Assembly: GCA_964517495.1 (NCBI GenBank)
Contig: CAZFER010000006.1
Location: 62,001-126,000, forward strand
DNA: 64,000 nucleotides
Direction: 5' to 3'
Source: CAZFER01 sp964517495
GTDB taxonomy: Bacteria; Hinthialibacterota; Hinthialibacteria; Hinthialibacterales; Hinthialibacteraceae
The stretch's first letter is position 1. Each line of letters starts with the position of its first letter. The translations under genes and the position numbers were made by a program. This document shows, in pieces, positions 8,099-16,318 of this stretch. The notes beneath the pieces are model-generated. The model had not been told where the DNA came from, searched no databases, and saw only the letters and a program-made list of their open reading frames with translations.

Positions 8099-9061
8099 TT
8101 AAGCCGAACCAACCAATGCCCCCGAACAGGATGAACCACAACCCGCGGTACACCCAAAGCAGTGATCACCGGTTACGATGCGGCGTTTGGCCATAATTTC
8201 AGGATCAAAATCTCTTATATGGCCCGGAATGGAATCATTCACCGGCCATCGTAAGGCTAAGTTGAAATCACAATCATATATGGTGCCATCCCAATCGACA
8301 TTAATTTGGTGGCGGCACATCAGTCCATCAATCGTGTCTGGATTGAACGAATCGTTCAGTAATTTCATGTATTCCTGATCTTTTTTCTGTTTCCTCAGAT
8401 CCGCCCGAAAGCGCCCGATGGGCATGTTGGTGATGGTCAAGAGATGGGTAAATTCAATACCATATCGCTGGCGAAGTTCACGGCGGTAATTGTCCTGAAG
8501 TGATTCTTGGTCAGGGGGAAGGATGGGGCCGAGTGGATTATAAACCAGGCTGAGTTGCAATTCGGGATCAATGCCATAACCTTTATCATTTAAGATTTGC
8601 AGGGCTTCTATGCTCTTCTTATATACTCCTTCCCCGCGTTGGGTATCCACATTCTTTTCCAAATAACAGGGCAGTGAGGCTACCAGTTGAATTTGATGAT
8701 CCCGATAAAAGTCGGGGATGTGCTTCATTTCAGCTTCGAGTAAAACAGTCAAATTGGTGCGAACTTGTACCTGGTACCGATCCTGGCGCAAGCGTTCTAT
8801 AAAGCGGCAAAAATGGGGATTGAGTTCAGGTGCTCCACCCGTAATATCCACTTGCCGGCATTGAGCCTTCGCCGCGGCTTCAATCACGTGTTCCATGATT
8901 TCCCAACTCATCACTTCCTTACGGCGGGGAGATGAGGCAACATGGCAATGAACACATTCTTGATTACACACCAAACCCACATTGACCTGGATAATATCTA
9001 TCTCGCTTCCAAGGAGTTCCTGTCCTGTTGAAGCATGAATTTTTTCATCAAAACCATTCAT
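8099..9061 (-). CDS. arsS: Arsenosugar biosynthesis radical SAM protein
   Basis: The 320-residue protein matches the radical SAM/Cys-rich family (TIGR04167) that includes ArsS. CNQECVHC (about residues 33-40) is the CxxxCxxC cluster motif, and VDITGGAPELNPHF is the SAM-binding loop. The C-terminal Cys-rich module GLMCRHQINVDWDGTIYDCDF and CFGCTAGCGSSCSG binds auxiliary iron-sulfur clusters. ArsS is known to join a 5'-deoxyadenosyl group to dimethylated arsenic, the precursor step of arsenosugars. AAAGGAG lies 9 bases before ATG 9061. It heads an operon with DUF547, TVP38 and a glycosyltransferase; no arsM, arsR or arsenate reductase gene is in the window. Family call is strong; arsenic as actual substrate is by homology only. 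Confidence 0.82.
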   Translation of the reverse strand: MNGFDEKIHASTGQELLGSEIDIIQVNVGLVCNQECVHCHVASSPRRKEVMSWEIMEHVIEAAAKAQCRQVDITGGAPELNPHFCRFIERLRQDRYQVQVRTNLTVLLEAEMKHIPDFYRDHQIQLVASLPCYLEKNVDTQRGEGVYKKSIEALQILNDKGYGIDPELQLSLVYNPLGPILPPDQESLQDNYRRELRQRYGIEFTHLLTITNMPIGRFRADLRKQKKDQEYMKLLNDSFNPDTIDGLMCRHQINVDWDGTIYDCDFNLALRWPVNDSIPGHIRDFDPEIMAKRRIVTGDHCFGCTAGCGSSCSGALVGSA

Positions 9062-9265
9062 CTAATCAAACTCCTTTGTGATCTTTTCCCCCTAAAGCAA
9101 TCATTCTATCCCTCTTATCTTTAATAAAAAGATAAGTTGTATCTTCATCTGATTCTATAGTAATGGAATCCAATCGTATGTCCAATTTGTATTGTATCCT
9201 TTGTTAAAAGGGATGCCAAATAACAAACTTTTATATATTCATTATCATTGTTACTCTTTCCCCAT

Positions 9266-9301
9266 CAAAAATCCCCACATTGAAGGCAATGTGGGGATTT
9301 G
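9266..9301 (-). terminator. Rho-independent terminator after pntB
   Basis: On the minus strand AAATCCCCACATTGCCTTCAATGTGGGGATTTTTG forms an 11-13 bp stem (AATCCCCACATTG / CAATGTGGGGATT) with a four-base loop and a T run. It lies 27 bases after the pntB stop. Confidence 0.9.
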
Positions 9302-9327
9302 ATGTAATAATATAGCGGTATGTCGTT

Positions 9328-10719
9328 TCAGGCTTCCTTCAAAGAACTCACCAACTCGAGCATGGCTTTTTTGCCGTCGCCGAACATCATGAGTGTATTA
9401 TCCGCAGCAAAGAGTGGATTGGGGATGCCGGCAAAACCTGGGCTTAAACTGCGTTTGACTACCACGACTGTGCGGGCTTTGTCAACATCAATAATCGGCA
9501 TTCCAGCGATGGGGCTGCTGGGATCCGTACGGGCGACTGGATTAACAACATCGTTGGCACCGATAACGATCGCTACATCGGTTTGCTCGAAGGTGGTATT
9601 GATTTCATCCATTTCTTTCAGCTTATCATACTCGATGTTGGCTTCGGCCAGGAGCACATTCATATGGCCGGGCATCCGTCCCGCAACGGGGTGGATAGCG
9701 AAATCAACTTCAACCCCACGCGATTCGAGAAGATGAGCAAGATCACGTACTGCGTGTTGGGCTTGCGAAACGGCCATCCCATAGCCCGGTACGATAACCA
9801 CGCGTCGAGCGGATTCCAATATCATGGCGACTTCTTCAGGAGAGGTGGATTTCACTTTACCTGCATAAACATCATCGGCACTGGGTCCATCGGCTGAAGG
9901 TCCAAGCACGCCAAATAAGACATTGGTAAGAGAGCGGTTCATGGCTTTACACATGATTTGAGTTAGAATGAGTCCCGACGCTCCAACAAGTGAACCAGCG
10001 ATGATTAATACATTGTTATTAAGAACAAAACCCGTAGCGGCTGCCGCCAAACCGGAGTAAGAGTTCAAAAGCGCAATGACGACCGGCATGTCCGCCCCAC
10101 CGATGGGAATAACCAGCAATATCCCTAGAACAGAGGCTAAAATCACCATAATCCAATAAAAGAGATTGGAGGCAGGATTAACCACAACCAAAACTCCCAA
10201 AGCCAAGGCCGCCAATCCAAGAACGACATTTATGGCTTTTTGGCCTTTAAAGATCACCGCCCCACTAGTGATAAGATCCTGTAACTTTCCGAAAGCGATT
10301 AAACTTCCCCAAAAAGTGACAGCCCCAATAATTCCTGAGGCAGCGGTGGCAATTAGCATTTGAGTGGAAGGGGGAATGGTTTCAGCCAGATGAGCCTCAA
10401 TCAAGGCGGCCCCCGCGACTAAAACGGACGCGGCCCCTCCAAACCCATTAAACAAGGCCACTAACTGAGGCATGGCGGTCATAGCGATTTTGACTGCCAA
10501 TGTGGCACCAACCACGGCACCGACAATCAGGCCGGCGATAATCCATTCGTAACTCATCCCCTCATTGAGCAAGGTTACAACCACAGCGAGCAACATTCCC
10601 GTCGCTCCGAGCAGATTGCCCCGGACAGCGGTTTTGGGATGAGTCAACCCTTTCAATCCTAATATAAATAGAACAGATGCAGCAAGATAAGCAAGATTCA
10701 CAAAAGCTTGATTTAACAT
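9328..10719 (-). CDS. pntB: NAD(P) transhydrogenase subunit beta
   Basis: The 463-residue protein has normal length for PntB. About nine membrane segments occupy the first 270 residues, starting with FVNLAYLAASVLFILGLKGL. The C-terminal soluble domain III binds NADP(H): VIVPGYGMAVSQAQHAV, FAIHPVAGRMPGHMNVLLAEA, VAIVIGANDVVNP and VVVKRSLSPGFAGI are all standard motifs. Domain III exchanges hydride with the NAD-binding domain I on subunit alpha, driven by proton flow through the membrane. The partner gene pntAB (domain II small part) lies just upstream in the same orientation, 136 bases away. The gene for domain I (pntAA) is not in this cluster. Confidence 0.95.
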   Translation of the reverse strand: MLNQAFVNLAYLAASVLFILGLKGLTHPKTAVRGNLLGATGMLLAVVVTLLNEGMSYEWIIAGLIVGAVVGATLAVKIAMTAMPQLVALFNGFGGAASVLVAGAALIEAHLAETIPPSTQMLIATAASGIIGAVTFWGSLIAFGKLQDLITSGAVIFKGQKAINVVLGLAALALGVLVVVNPASNLFYWIMVILASVLGILLVIPIGGADMPVVIALLNSYSGLAAAATGFVLNNNVLIIAGSLVGASGLILTQIMCKAMNRSLTNVLFGVLGPSADGPSADDVYAGKVKSTSPEEVAMILESARRVVIVPGYGMAVSQAQHAVRDLAHLLESRGVEVDFAIHPVAGRMPGHMNVLLAEANIEYDKLKEMDEINTTFEQTDVAIVIGANDVVNPVARTDPSSPIAGMPIIDVDKARTVVVVKRSLSPGFAGIPNPLFAADNTLMMFGDGKKAMLELVSSLKEA

Positions 10720-10855
10720 AATTCAATCCCAATCATTCGTATTAGATTACTTATTAGATTTTCTGGAAAACGAAAAAACAAACCAACTATCGATTTTTGA
10801 TTCTTTGGAAAAGCCCAAGTGATCGATGACAATCAAGATCACGGTTAAAGACCAT

Positions 10856-11137
10856 TTAGTCTTTCTTTCTGAACATTTCCAGCATGCGATGTGTCACCAT
10901 AAAACCACCAACCACATTGATGGTGGCAAACACCACAGCGAGAAATCCCAATATCGTTGTCAAGGTGGTGTGTTGCGTTCCAGCGGATAGAATGGCGCCG
11001 ATCAAAGTAATACCAGAAATGGCATTCGAACCCGACATCAGAGGCGTATGCAAGGTGGGAGGGACTTTGGTGATGATTTCAAACCCAACAAAGATGGCGA
11101 GCACAAAAATGGTAAATCCAGCAACAAAAACTTCCAT
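10856..11137 (-). CDS. pntAB: NAD(P) transhydrogenase subunit alpha, membrane part (PntAB)
   Basis: The 93-residue membrane protein corresponds to the alpha-2 part of split transhydrogenases. Segments FVAGFTIFVLAIFVGFEII, ISGITLIGAIL and TILGFLAVVFATINVVGGF are its membrane helices, and the signature KVPPTLHTPLMSGSNAISGI is intact. ATG 11137 is preferred because AAAGGAG lies nine bases upstream; a longer frame to 11215 lacks one. It precedes pntB. In organisms with split alpha, pntAA (NAD-binding domain I) normally lies directly upstream; here the next gene upstream is divergent ftsK, so domain I must be encoded elsewhere if the enzyme is functional. Confidence 0.92.
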   Translation of the reverse strand: MEVFVAGFTIFVLAIFVGFEIITKVPPTLHTPLMSGSNAISGITLIGAILSAGTQHTTLTTILGFLAVVFATINVVGGFMVTHRMLEMFRKKD

Positions 11138-11532
11138 TGGGCAAAACTCCTTTCTGAGTTTTTCTACTTTGTTTATTGTGAGTGACTCGTATTCATTGAT
11201 GTGAAATATAATCATAAAGCTGATTGATACGGAAGAAGTCTGTGAGAATCACTCATTATCAATCGTTATAAATCGAGTAAATCGATCAATTATAATATCA
11301 AAAGTTGAAGCAGAAACGAACCTCTACACCACTGTGAAATGAAATCGTTGTATTATTGTTCTGTTAATAGCAAGGTAACAACCAAATAAAAGTCGGTTTT
11401 TTCCTGTTTCACATTTCACCTAATGTTATTATACTTAAGGCACTATCTTTGAATGAGTTATAATGAACTGGCTGCTACACACTCAACGTTTAATTTTTGT
11501 GGCCGATATTACTATGTTGCGAGAGGTATAAG

Positions 11533-13977
11533 GTGGCTCGTCGTCAAAAAAAGAGCGGCTCAAAAAAGGCCTCTTTTTCCTTAAAGACAATTTCTGAGGC
11601 AATTGCAGCCATGACTATCCATACACAAGAAACCGTGGTGGAGGCATGGCAAGGGCTGGACAGCCAGCGCCGAAAGGAGATTCTAACCATCCCCATTCTG
11701 ACGCTGTCGCTTATTTCGCTCTTGTCTTTGCTCTCCTACACACCAGCAGACCTGAATGCCTATCAAAGCATCGGAGCGGAACCACCGATCCAAAACTGGA
11801 TAGGAAAGCCAGGGGCTTGGCTGGCCCACAGCATCATAACAGTATTTGGGGCGTCAGGATATTCCCTGCCCGCCTGGTTGTTGCTATGGGGAATTGACCG
11901 CATTCGGCGAGGACCGGACCAACCCATTAGGAAGTTACGGATATTTGGCTGTATTTTGTTACTCATAGCGATCTCCAGTTTTTTTGGGCTTTTATCATCC
12001 ATTTTGAATGAATCATTAACCCAAGAACACTTGTGGCGAATCAGTGGAGCCCTCGGATATGTATTATGCAAACGGCTGATGGAGATGGGGAACGCGGGAG
12101 CGCTTATCGTCAATATCTCATTATTAGCAGTCACTGCATTAATCTGCACCCCATTCCTTTTTTCAGAAACCTTTCGTGCTTTTCACGCCTTTCTATTCCC
12201 TTCCCGTTCTGAGGATGAGGAAGACGAGGAAATCGTTATTGAAAAAACAGACGAGGATATGGAAGCGACCTATGTTTCTACCGCAGAAGGTTATAAAAAG
12301 GCCATCCCCCTGTTGCCTCTGCGGGAAGCTTCCAATAACAGCCCTGTGATTAAAACCGATGAGGATTATTGGGATTATGAGGAAATTGATAGTGACGCAT
12401 CAGGTTTACCCCCGCTAGAGTTAAAAGAAGATCACGAATTAAAGATTGTGACACGCGAAGAAGATCCTCTTCCTGAAGTGGATTTGGGGGTTAATTTGGT
12501 TGAAACCCCAGAAAACACCAACTATCAACTTCCACCAATTACCTTGTTGCAAAAACCGGATAGCACTCGCCCTGAGGTAGAGCGGGACGAGATTATCCAT
12601 AATTCACATGTATTAGAACAAACGTTAAAAGACTTCAACATTGCCGTAAAAGTTGTTGAAGTAAATTATGGGCCAACCATTACCTGTTATGAGTTGGAAC
12701 CCGCGCCGGGGATCAAGATCAGCCGAATCGAAAACCTGGTAAATGATATCACCCGCGCATTGAAAGCGATTAATGTTCGGATCGTGGCTCCCATTCCCGG
12801 CAAGGGAACCGTTGGGGTTGAAGTGCCAAACCAAAAGCGAACCGATGTGTTCCTTCGTGAATTAATTGCATGTGAAGCGTATCAAAATAGAGAATCAAAG
12901 TTACTCATCGGATTAGGGAAAACCATCAGTGGTGAACCCTTTGTCTTTGATTTAGTCCGTGCACCCCATTTATTGGTAGCGGGAGCGACTGGATCAGGTA
13001 AATCTGTTTGTATCAATACAATTATCACCAGTATTCTTTATAACGCGGCGCCTCATGAGGCGAAACTGCTTTTGGTTGATCCGAAACAAGTTGAATTGGC
13101 GCTTTATAAAGATATCCCCCATCTTTTATCACCAGTGGTGACCGATCCCAAAAAGGCGGGAGCGGCCTTGCGCTGGGCGGTGGATGAGATGGAAACCCGT
13201 TATCGTTATCTAAAAAAAGCCGGGGTGCGTAACATCAAAGAATTCAACAAGAAACGTAAAGCCCAGCAGGCTGGAACGATCAAAGAAACTGAGTCATCAC
13301 GCGTATTACCGGGCTTTTTGCCCTATATTGTCATCATCATCGATGAATTAGCCGACCTGATGATGGTGGTTCGAGCCGAGGTTGAATCAGCGATCGCCCG
13401 GCTGGCGGCTATGGCACGGGCGGTGGGAATCCATTTGGTCCTGGCGACTCAACGTCCCTCCGTCGATGTGTTGACTGGGGTGATCAAGAACAATTTTCCA
13501 TCCCGAATCGCCTTCCAGGTGTCCTCTACCGCGGATTCACGCACCATCCTGGATACCAAGGGGGCTGAAACCCTGATGGGGATGGGAGACATGCTCTATT
13601 CCCCAAGTGGAGCGGGTCGGCCGGTTCGTCTGCAAGGTGCGTTTATTTCGACTGAAGAAGCGGAAGATATTGTTGATTTTGTTAAAGCACAACAAGAAGT
13701 GGAATATGTCCAGGAAGAATTTATTCCACTTGAAGATAGTTCTTCCTCCTCTTCTGGAACGAGTACTGATGATGCCGATGCAGATGAACTTTATGATGAA
13801 GCTGTCAATATAGTTCTAGAGAATGATGCCGCTTCCACCTCCTTACTTCAGCGCCGTTTAAAAATTGGTTATGGCCGTGCCGCACGATTGTTGGATTTGA
13901 TGGAAGAGCGTGGAATCGTAGGCCCGCCCCGCGGCAGCAAACCACGTGAAGTGGTATTAAATAATGTCTTGGAATAA
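11533..13977 (+). CDS. ftsK: DNA translocase FtsK/SpoIIIE
   Basis: The 814-residue DNA motor couples chromosome segregation to division. Four N-terminal membrane helices (LTIPILTLSLISLLSLLSY and others, residues about 45-215) anchor it at the septum. An acidic linker follows, then the alpha/beta motor: Walker A VAGATGSGKSVC (about residue 483), Walker B YIVIIIDELADLMMV, and LATQRPSVDVLTGVIKNN. The C-terminal gamma winged-helix (LLQRRLKIGYGRAARLLDLME) reads orienting sequences on DNA. GTG 11533 is chosen because GAGAGG lies just upstream and VARRQKK gives a basic cytoplasmic start; the longer frame to 11497 is less likely. A TATAAT at 11459-11464 may be the -10 element. A poly-Ser/Asp stretch links motor and gamma. 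Confidence 0.95.
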   Translation: MARRQKKSGSKKASFSLKTISEAIAAMTIHTQETVVEAWQGLDSQRRKEILTIPILTLSLISLLSLLSYTPADLNAYQSIGAEPPIQNWIGKPGAWLAHSIITVFGASGYSLPAWLLLWGIDRIRRGPDQPIRKLRIFGCILLLIAISSFFGLLSSILNESLTQEHLWRISGALGYVLCKRLMEMGNAGALIVNISLLAVTALICTPFLFSETFRAFHAFLFPSRSEDEEDEEIVIEKTDEDMEATYVSTAEGYKKAIPLLPLREASNNSPVIKTDEDYWDYEEIDSDASGLPPLELKEDHELKIVTREEDPLPEVDLGVNLVETPENTNYQLPPITLLQKPDSTRPEVERDEIIHNSHVLEQTLKDFNIAVKVVEVNYGPTITCYELEPAPGIKISRIENLVNDITRALKAINVRIVAPIPGKGTVGVEVPNQKRTDVFLRELIACEAYQNRESKLLIGLGKTISGEPFVFDLVRAPHLLVAGATGSGKSVCINTIITSILYNAAPHEAKLLLVDPKQVELALYKDIPHLLSPVVTDPKKAGAALRWAVDEMETRYRYLKKAGVRNIKEFNKKRKAQQAGTIKETESSRVLPGFLPYIVIIIDELADLMMVVRAEVESAIARLAAMARAVGIHLVLATQRPSVDVLTGVIKNNFPSRIAFQVSSTADSRTILDTKGAETLMGMGDMLYSPSGAGRPVRLQGAFISTEEAEDIVDFVKAQQEVEYVQEEFIPLEDSSSSSSGTSTDDADADELYDEAVNIVLENDAASTSLLQRRLKIGYGRAARLLDLMEERGIVGPPRGSKPREVVLNNVLE

Positions 13978-14056
13978 GATAGCAACCATAACCATAACTC
14001 TTTATTTATCAGTTATATTCATAACATTGAAACCACTCCCATTGTAAGATAAAAAT

Positions 14057-14088
14057 AGGGGAGCATCGGCTTCTAGCTGGTGTGTCAG
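14057..14088 (+). repeat. GGAGCATCGGCTTC repeat, copy 1
   Basis: GGGGAGCATCGGCTTCTAGCTGGTGTGTCAG matches, in inverted orientation, the sequence at 16048-16080 (GAGCATCGGCTTCCAGCCGG, then TG-GTGTCAGT-like end). The core CGGCTTCCAGCCG of the second copy is a small hairpin; here two changes weaken it. The two copies flank the ribokinase and its neighbour. Confidence 0.6.
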
Positions 14089-14144
14089 CCCATATGGTTT
14101 TTTGCGTACAAAAACGAATACGCCAAATGTCATTAACTTAAGAA

Positions 14145-14182
14145 TTTTCCCCCTAAATCCCCCCGTCAAGGGGGGGACTTTT
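14145..14182. repeat. CCCCCCGTCAAGGGGGG hairpin repeat
   Basis: TTCCCCCTAAATCCCCCC-GTCAA-GGGGGGACTTT is a C-run/G-run hairpin. Elements of this general form are common dispersed intergenic repeats in many bacterial genomes. It is related in style, though not in detail, to the CCCCTCCCAAG copies elsewhere in the window. Confidence 0.55.
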
Positions 14183-14190
14183 GAAGGCAA

Positions 14191-14292
14191 TCACCGCTTA
14201 AGTAAATGACATTGCGAATACCCCTCCATCATTTTCTCGAGTGTGATTTCTTCGAAATTTGTGATTTTGTTGATGATGTTTTTGTTCATCAT
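14191..14292 (-). CDS. Possible small ORF or gene remnant, 33 residues
   Basis: ATG 14292 (or 14289, or 14301) follows AAGGAGGA at good spacing and opens a frame MNKNIINKITNFEEITLEKM... ending ...QCHLLKR at 14191. The sequence is Asn/Lys/Ile-rich and matches no family that I know. The frame ends right beside the C-run/G-run repeat, so it could be the 5' remnant of a gene cut by that element. A 24-base palindrome lies about 50 bases upstream, as for an autoregulated gene. Low confidence. Confidence 0.25.
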   Translation of the reverse strand: MMNKNIINKITNFEEITLEKMMEGYSQCHLLKR

Positions 14293-14351
14293 GGGAGTCA
14301 TTCCTCCTTGGATTTTAAAGGCGTTGGGACGTAATACTGCAAAATTTATGC

Positions 14352-14375
14352 CATAATGAACATTTGTTCATTATG
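14352..14375. promoter_or_regulatory. 24-bp palindrome, probable operator
   Basis: CATAATGAACA-TT-TGTTCATTATG is a perfect inverted repeat with 11-base arms and a two-base centre. Such sites are typical operators of dimeric repressors (TetR-type sites often contain TGAAC...GTTCA). It lies between the leftward small ORF and the rightward rbsK region, followed by an AT-rich TATAAT-like stretch. No regulator gene is adjacent. Confidence 0.55.
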
Positions 14376-14452
14376 TATTGATATAATTGGAGTTGATTTT
14401 TTAAATCTCCGTGTTTACCTCGTTTGGTAAAGATATCGGAAATGGAGGGTGG

Positions 14453-14533
14453 ATGTGGGTAGAAAAACGGGGGGATCGCTGGCAAAATGAGCGGATGGTT
14501 TTATTGAACGAGGACAATTTTGATTACCAATAG
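14453..14533 (+). CDS. Possible 26-residue leader ORF before rbsK
   Basis: ATG 14453 follows GGAGGGTGG and opens a frame of 26 codons (MWVEKRGDRWQNERMVLL, ending NEDNFDYQ), with the stop 23 bases before the ribokinase start. It has a good ribosome binding site but no recognised family and unusual Trp and Arg content. It could be a leader peptide or chance. Confidence 0.25.
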   Translation: MWVEKRGDRWQNERMVLLNEDNFDYQ

Positions 14534-14556
14534 AGGTTTAGAATAGGATTTCTGAT

Positions 14557-15471
14557 ATGAAGAAGATATTTGTGGTTGGCAGTTCAAATACGGATATGGT
14601 GGTGAAGTGCCACAACCTTCCTGGACCGGGTGAGACCGTTCTTGGAGGAGAATTTGTGCGGGTACAGGGTGGTAAGGGAGCCAATCAGGCGGTGGCCTCT
14701 GCCCGATTGGGCGGGCAGGTAACCTTTTTTTGCCGTGTGGGTAATGATCCATTTGGCCAGGAGAGCCTCGAAGCTTATAAGAAAGAGGGCATCGATACCT
14801 CTCATATCATCGTTGACGATAGCGGGCCATCAGGGGTGGCGCTGATTGTGGTGGATAATAAGGGGGAAAATTACATCGCTGTAGCTCCTGGCGTGAACGC
14901 CAACCTTTCTTCGGAGGATGTCGAACCGTTGCTGGATCTAATCAATCCGGGGGATACGATATTGTTGCAATTAGAGATACCTATGGAGACGGTGGAGCGG
15001 ACGGCGGAAATTGGGGAAGAAAAGGGAGCGAGGGTGATTCTTGATCCGGCTCCTGCACCGTCAGACGGCCTTCCGAAGAGCCTTTTTCCTCATCTTGATT
15101 TTATTACTCCAAACCGTCATGAAGCGGCATCACTCGTGGGAACGGATACGGTTCCGGAAGTGATGACGCAGGCTTTGTTACAGACTGGCATAACGAACGT
15201 TATTATTACATGTGGAAATGGCGGTTGTATATGGGCCACCAAAGAGAAACAGGAATCCATATCCTCTTATACGGTGTCGTCTGTGGATTCGACGGCGGCG
15301 GGTGATGCGTTTGCCGGAGGTTTGGCGGTGGCACTGGCGAACGATGCCTCGACCGAAGAAGCGATCGATTATGCCCAAAAGGCGGCAGCGTTGTCAGTTA
15401 CCAAAATGGGTGCGCAGCCTTCATTGCCTACATGGGAAGAAGTTAAGAAATATGTGTTTGCGAAGCGGTGA
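14557..15471 (+). CDS. rbsK: Ribokinase (PfkB family)
   Basis: The 304-residue sugar kinase has the usual ribokinase length. VVGSSNTDMVV and the GGKGANQAVASARLGG motif (PfkB signature 1, about residues 40-55) bind the sugar. LDPAPAP and TPNRHEA are ribokinase-specific. The C-terminal signature DSTAAGDAFAGGLAVAL holds the catalytic Asp and anion hole (DTxAGD). The product would be ribose 5-phosphate from ATP and ribose, feeding the pentose phosphate pathway. No ribose transporter or RbsD is next to it; the following gene, 30 bases on, encodes a membrane protein. Upstream lie a palindromic operator-like site and a TTTACC/GGTAAA inverted repeat, so control by a repressor is plausible. Another PfkB sugar kinase function cannot be excluded. 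Confidence 0.88.
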   Translation: MKKIFVVGSSNTDMVVKCHNLPGPGETVLGGEFVRVQGGKGANQAVASARLGGQVTFFCRVGNDPFGQESLEAYKKEGIDTSHIIVDDSGPSGVALIVVDNKGENYIAVAPGVNANLSSEDVEPLLDLINPGDTILLQLEIPMETVERTAEIGEEKGARVILDPAPAPSDGLPKSLFPHLDFITPNRHEAASLVGTDTVPEVMTQALLQTGITNVIITCGNGGCIWATKEKQESISSYTVSSVDSTAAGDAFAGGLAVALANDASTEEAIDYAQKAAALSVTKMGAQPSLPTWEEVKKYVFAKR

Positions 15472-15501
15472 GATGGCAAAACACGAATCCGGAGAACATG
15501 A

Positions 15502-16020
15502 ATGAAGAAGGTAACCATCGATGAAATTCGCGAGGGTCTTTGGAACGAGGATGCGGTCAAGTATTACGATTCATCTGATAAATACAAAGATCATATAATG
15601 GAGCAGTATAAAATCTATGTTGAGATGGCTGACAGGATTAGTGCCCGGCGAAATTTGGCGAATACGTTTTTCTTAACGCTTCACACGGTGAGTCTAGGGG
15701 CATTGGGGATTACGTACGACAAAATACATTATATTGAGAGGAAAGGTTTAATTGTACTCCCTTTGATAGCCGTTTTAGCATTATGTTATGCGTGGTTTCG
15801 TATTGTGAAATCATACCGACAAATCAATACAGCAAAATATAAGGTTGTGGGGTTGATGGAAGAACGCCTGCCTTCCAGTCCTTATTGGTTGGCGGAATGG
15901 AAAGCCTTGGGTGAGGGGAAGAATTCTGAACTCTATACGCCTTTAACTCAAGTAGAGAAGTGGGTGCCGATTATTTTTGCGGTGATTTATATTTTGGGGG
16001 CGTTGATCTTTGTCTTTTGA
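15502..16020 (+). CDS. RipA-family-like small integral membrane protein
   Basis: The 172-residue protein has three hydrophobic segments: NTFFLTLHTVSLGALGITY, GLIVLPLIAVLALCYAWFRI and the C-terminal WVPIIFAVIYILGALIFVF. Before them is a conserved cytoplasmic region LWNEDAVKYYDSSDKYKDH and YKIYVEMADRISARR. This pattern fits a family listed as RipA-type octameric membrane proteins, many of unknown function and some found in defence or accessory loci. Start ATG 15502 is preceded by GGAGAACATG-like sequence. The gene is 30 bases downstream of rbsK and probably co-transcribed, but no functional link is obvious. Family assignment is from memory of the motif and is moderate. Confidence 0.6.
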   Translation: MKKVTIDEIREGLWNEDAVKYYDSSDKYKDHIMEQYKIYVEMADRISARRNLANTFFLTLHTVSLGALGITYDKIHYIERKGLIVLPLIAVLALCYAWFRIVKSYRQINTAKYKVVGLMEERLPSSPYWLAEWKALGEGKNSELYTPLTQVEKWVPIIFAVIYILGALIFVF

Positions 16021-16047
16021 GGGATGGATTCATATTTATACCCAAAC

Positions 16048-16080
16048 TGACACGCACCGGCTGGAAGCCGATGCTCCCCG
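16048..16080 (-). repeat. GGAGCATCGGCTTC repeat, copy 2 (inverted)
   Basis: On the minus strand CGGGGAGCATCGGCTTCC followed by AGCCGGTGCGTGTCAGT matches copy 1 at 14057-14088. CGGCT-TCC-AGCCG forms a hairpin. It lies 28 bases after the stop of the preceding gene. Confidence 0.6.
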
Positions 16081-16098
16081 GATTTACACTTGCTAGTG

Positions 16099-16131
16099 AT
16101 TGATGGGTCGAAAAATGTGACCCATCTACGA
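16099..16131. repeat. Palindromic repeat, GATGGGT family copy 2
   Basis: GATGGGTC-GAAAAATGT-GACCCATC is a perfect 8-bp inverted repeat followed by TACGA. It aligns with the copy at 1591-1624. It sits directly beside the GGAGCATCGGCTTC repeat. Confidence 0.6.
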
Positions 16132-16209
16132 TTTTAACTACCGGTTTTGTATAGGGATTCACTGAACATACAAGGGCATTTTGGGGAGCAAAAAAAGAAT
16201 AAAAAATGC

Positions 16210-16238
16210 TTGTAAAAGTATGGATATTCGTATATAAT
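16210..16238 (+). promoter_or_regulatory. Sigma-70-like promoter of the Cys-rich protein gene
   Basis: TTGTAA (16210-16215), a 17-base spacer and a perfect TATAAT (16233-16238) lie 80 bases before the start codon at 16319. Transcription would begin near 16245, giving an AT-rich leader of about 75 bases. Confidence 0.75.
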
Positions 16239-16318
16239 TAACTTAATTAGTCTAATTTATAATCTTTAATCAGTTTAAAGAAAACAATTAGTAGAAAAGA
16301 ATAAGGAGGAATGGCTAG

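Noticed and set aside
8099..9061. Possible selenocysteine in the Cys-rich end of ArsS
   Set aside because: Relatives in this family can carry selenocysteine, but here the positions are encoded by normal Cys codons and no in-frame TGA or SECIS-like hairpin is needed.
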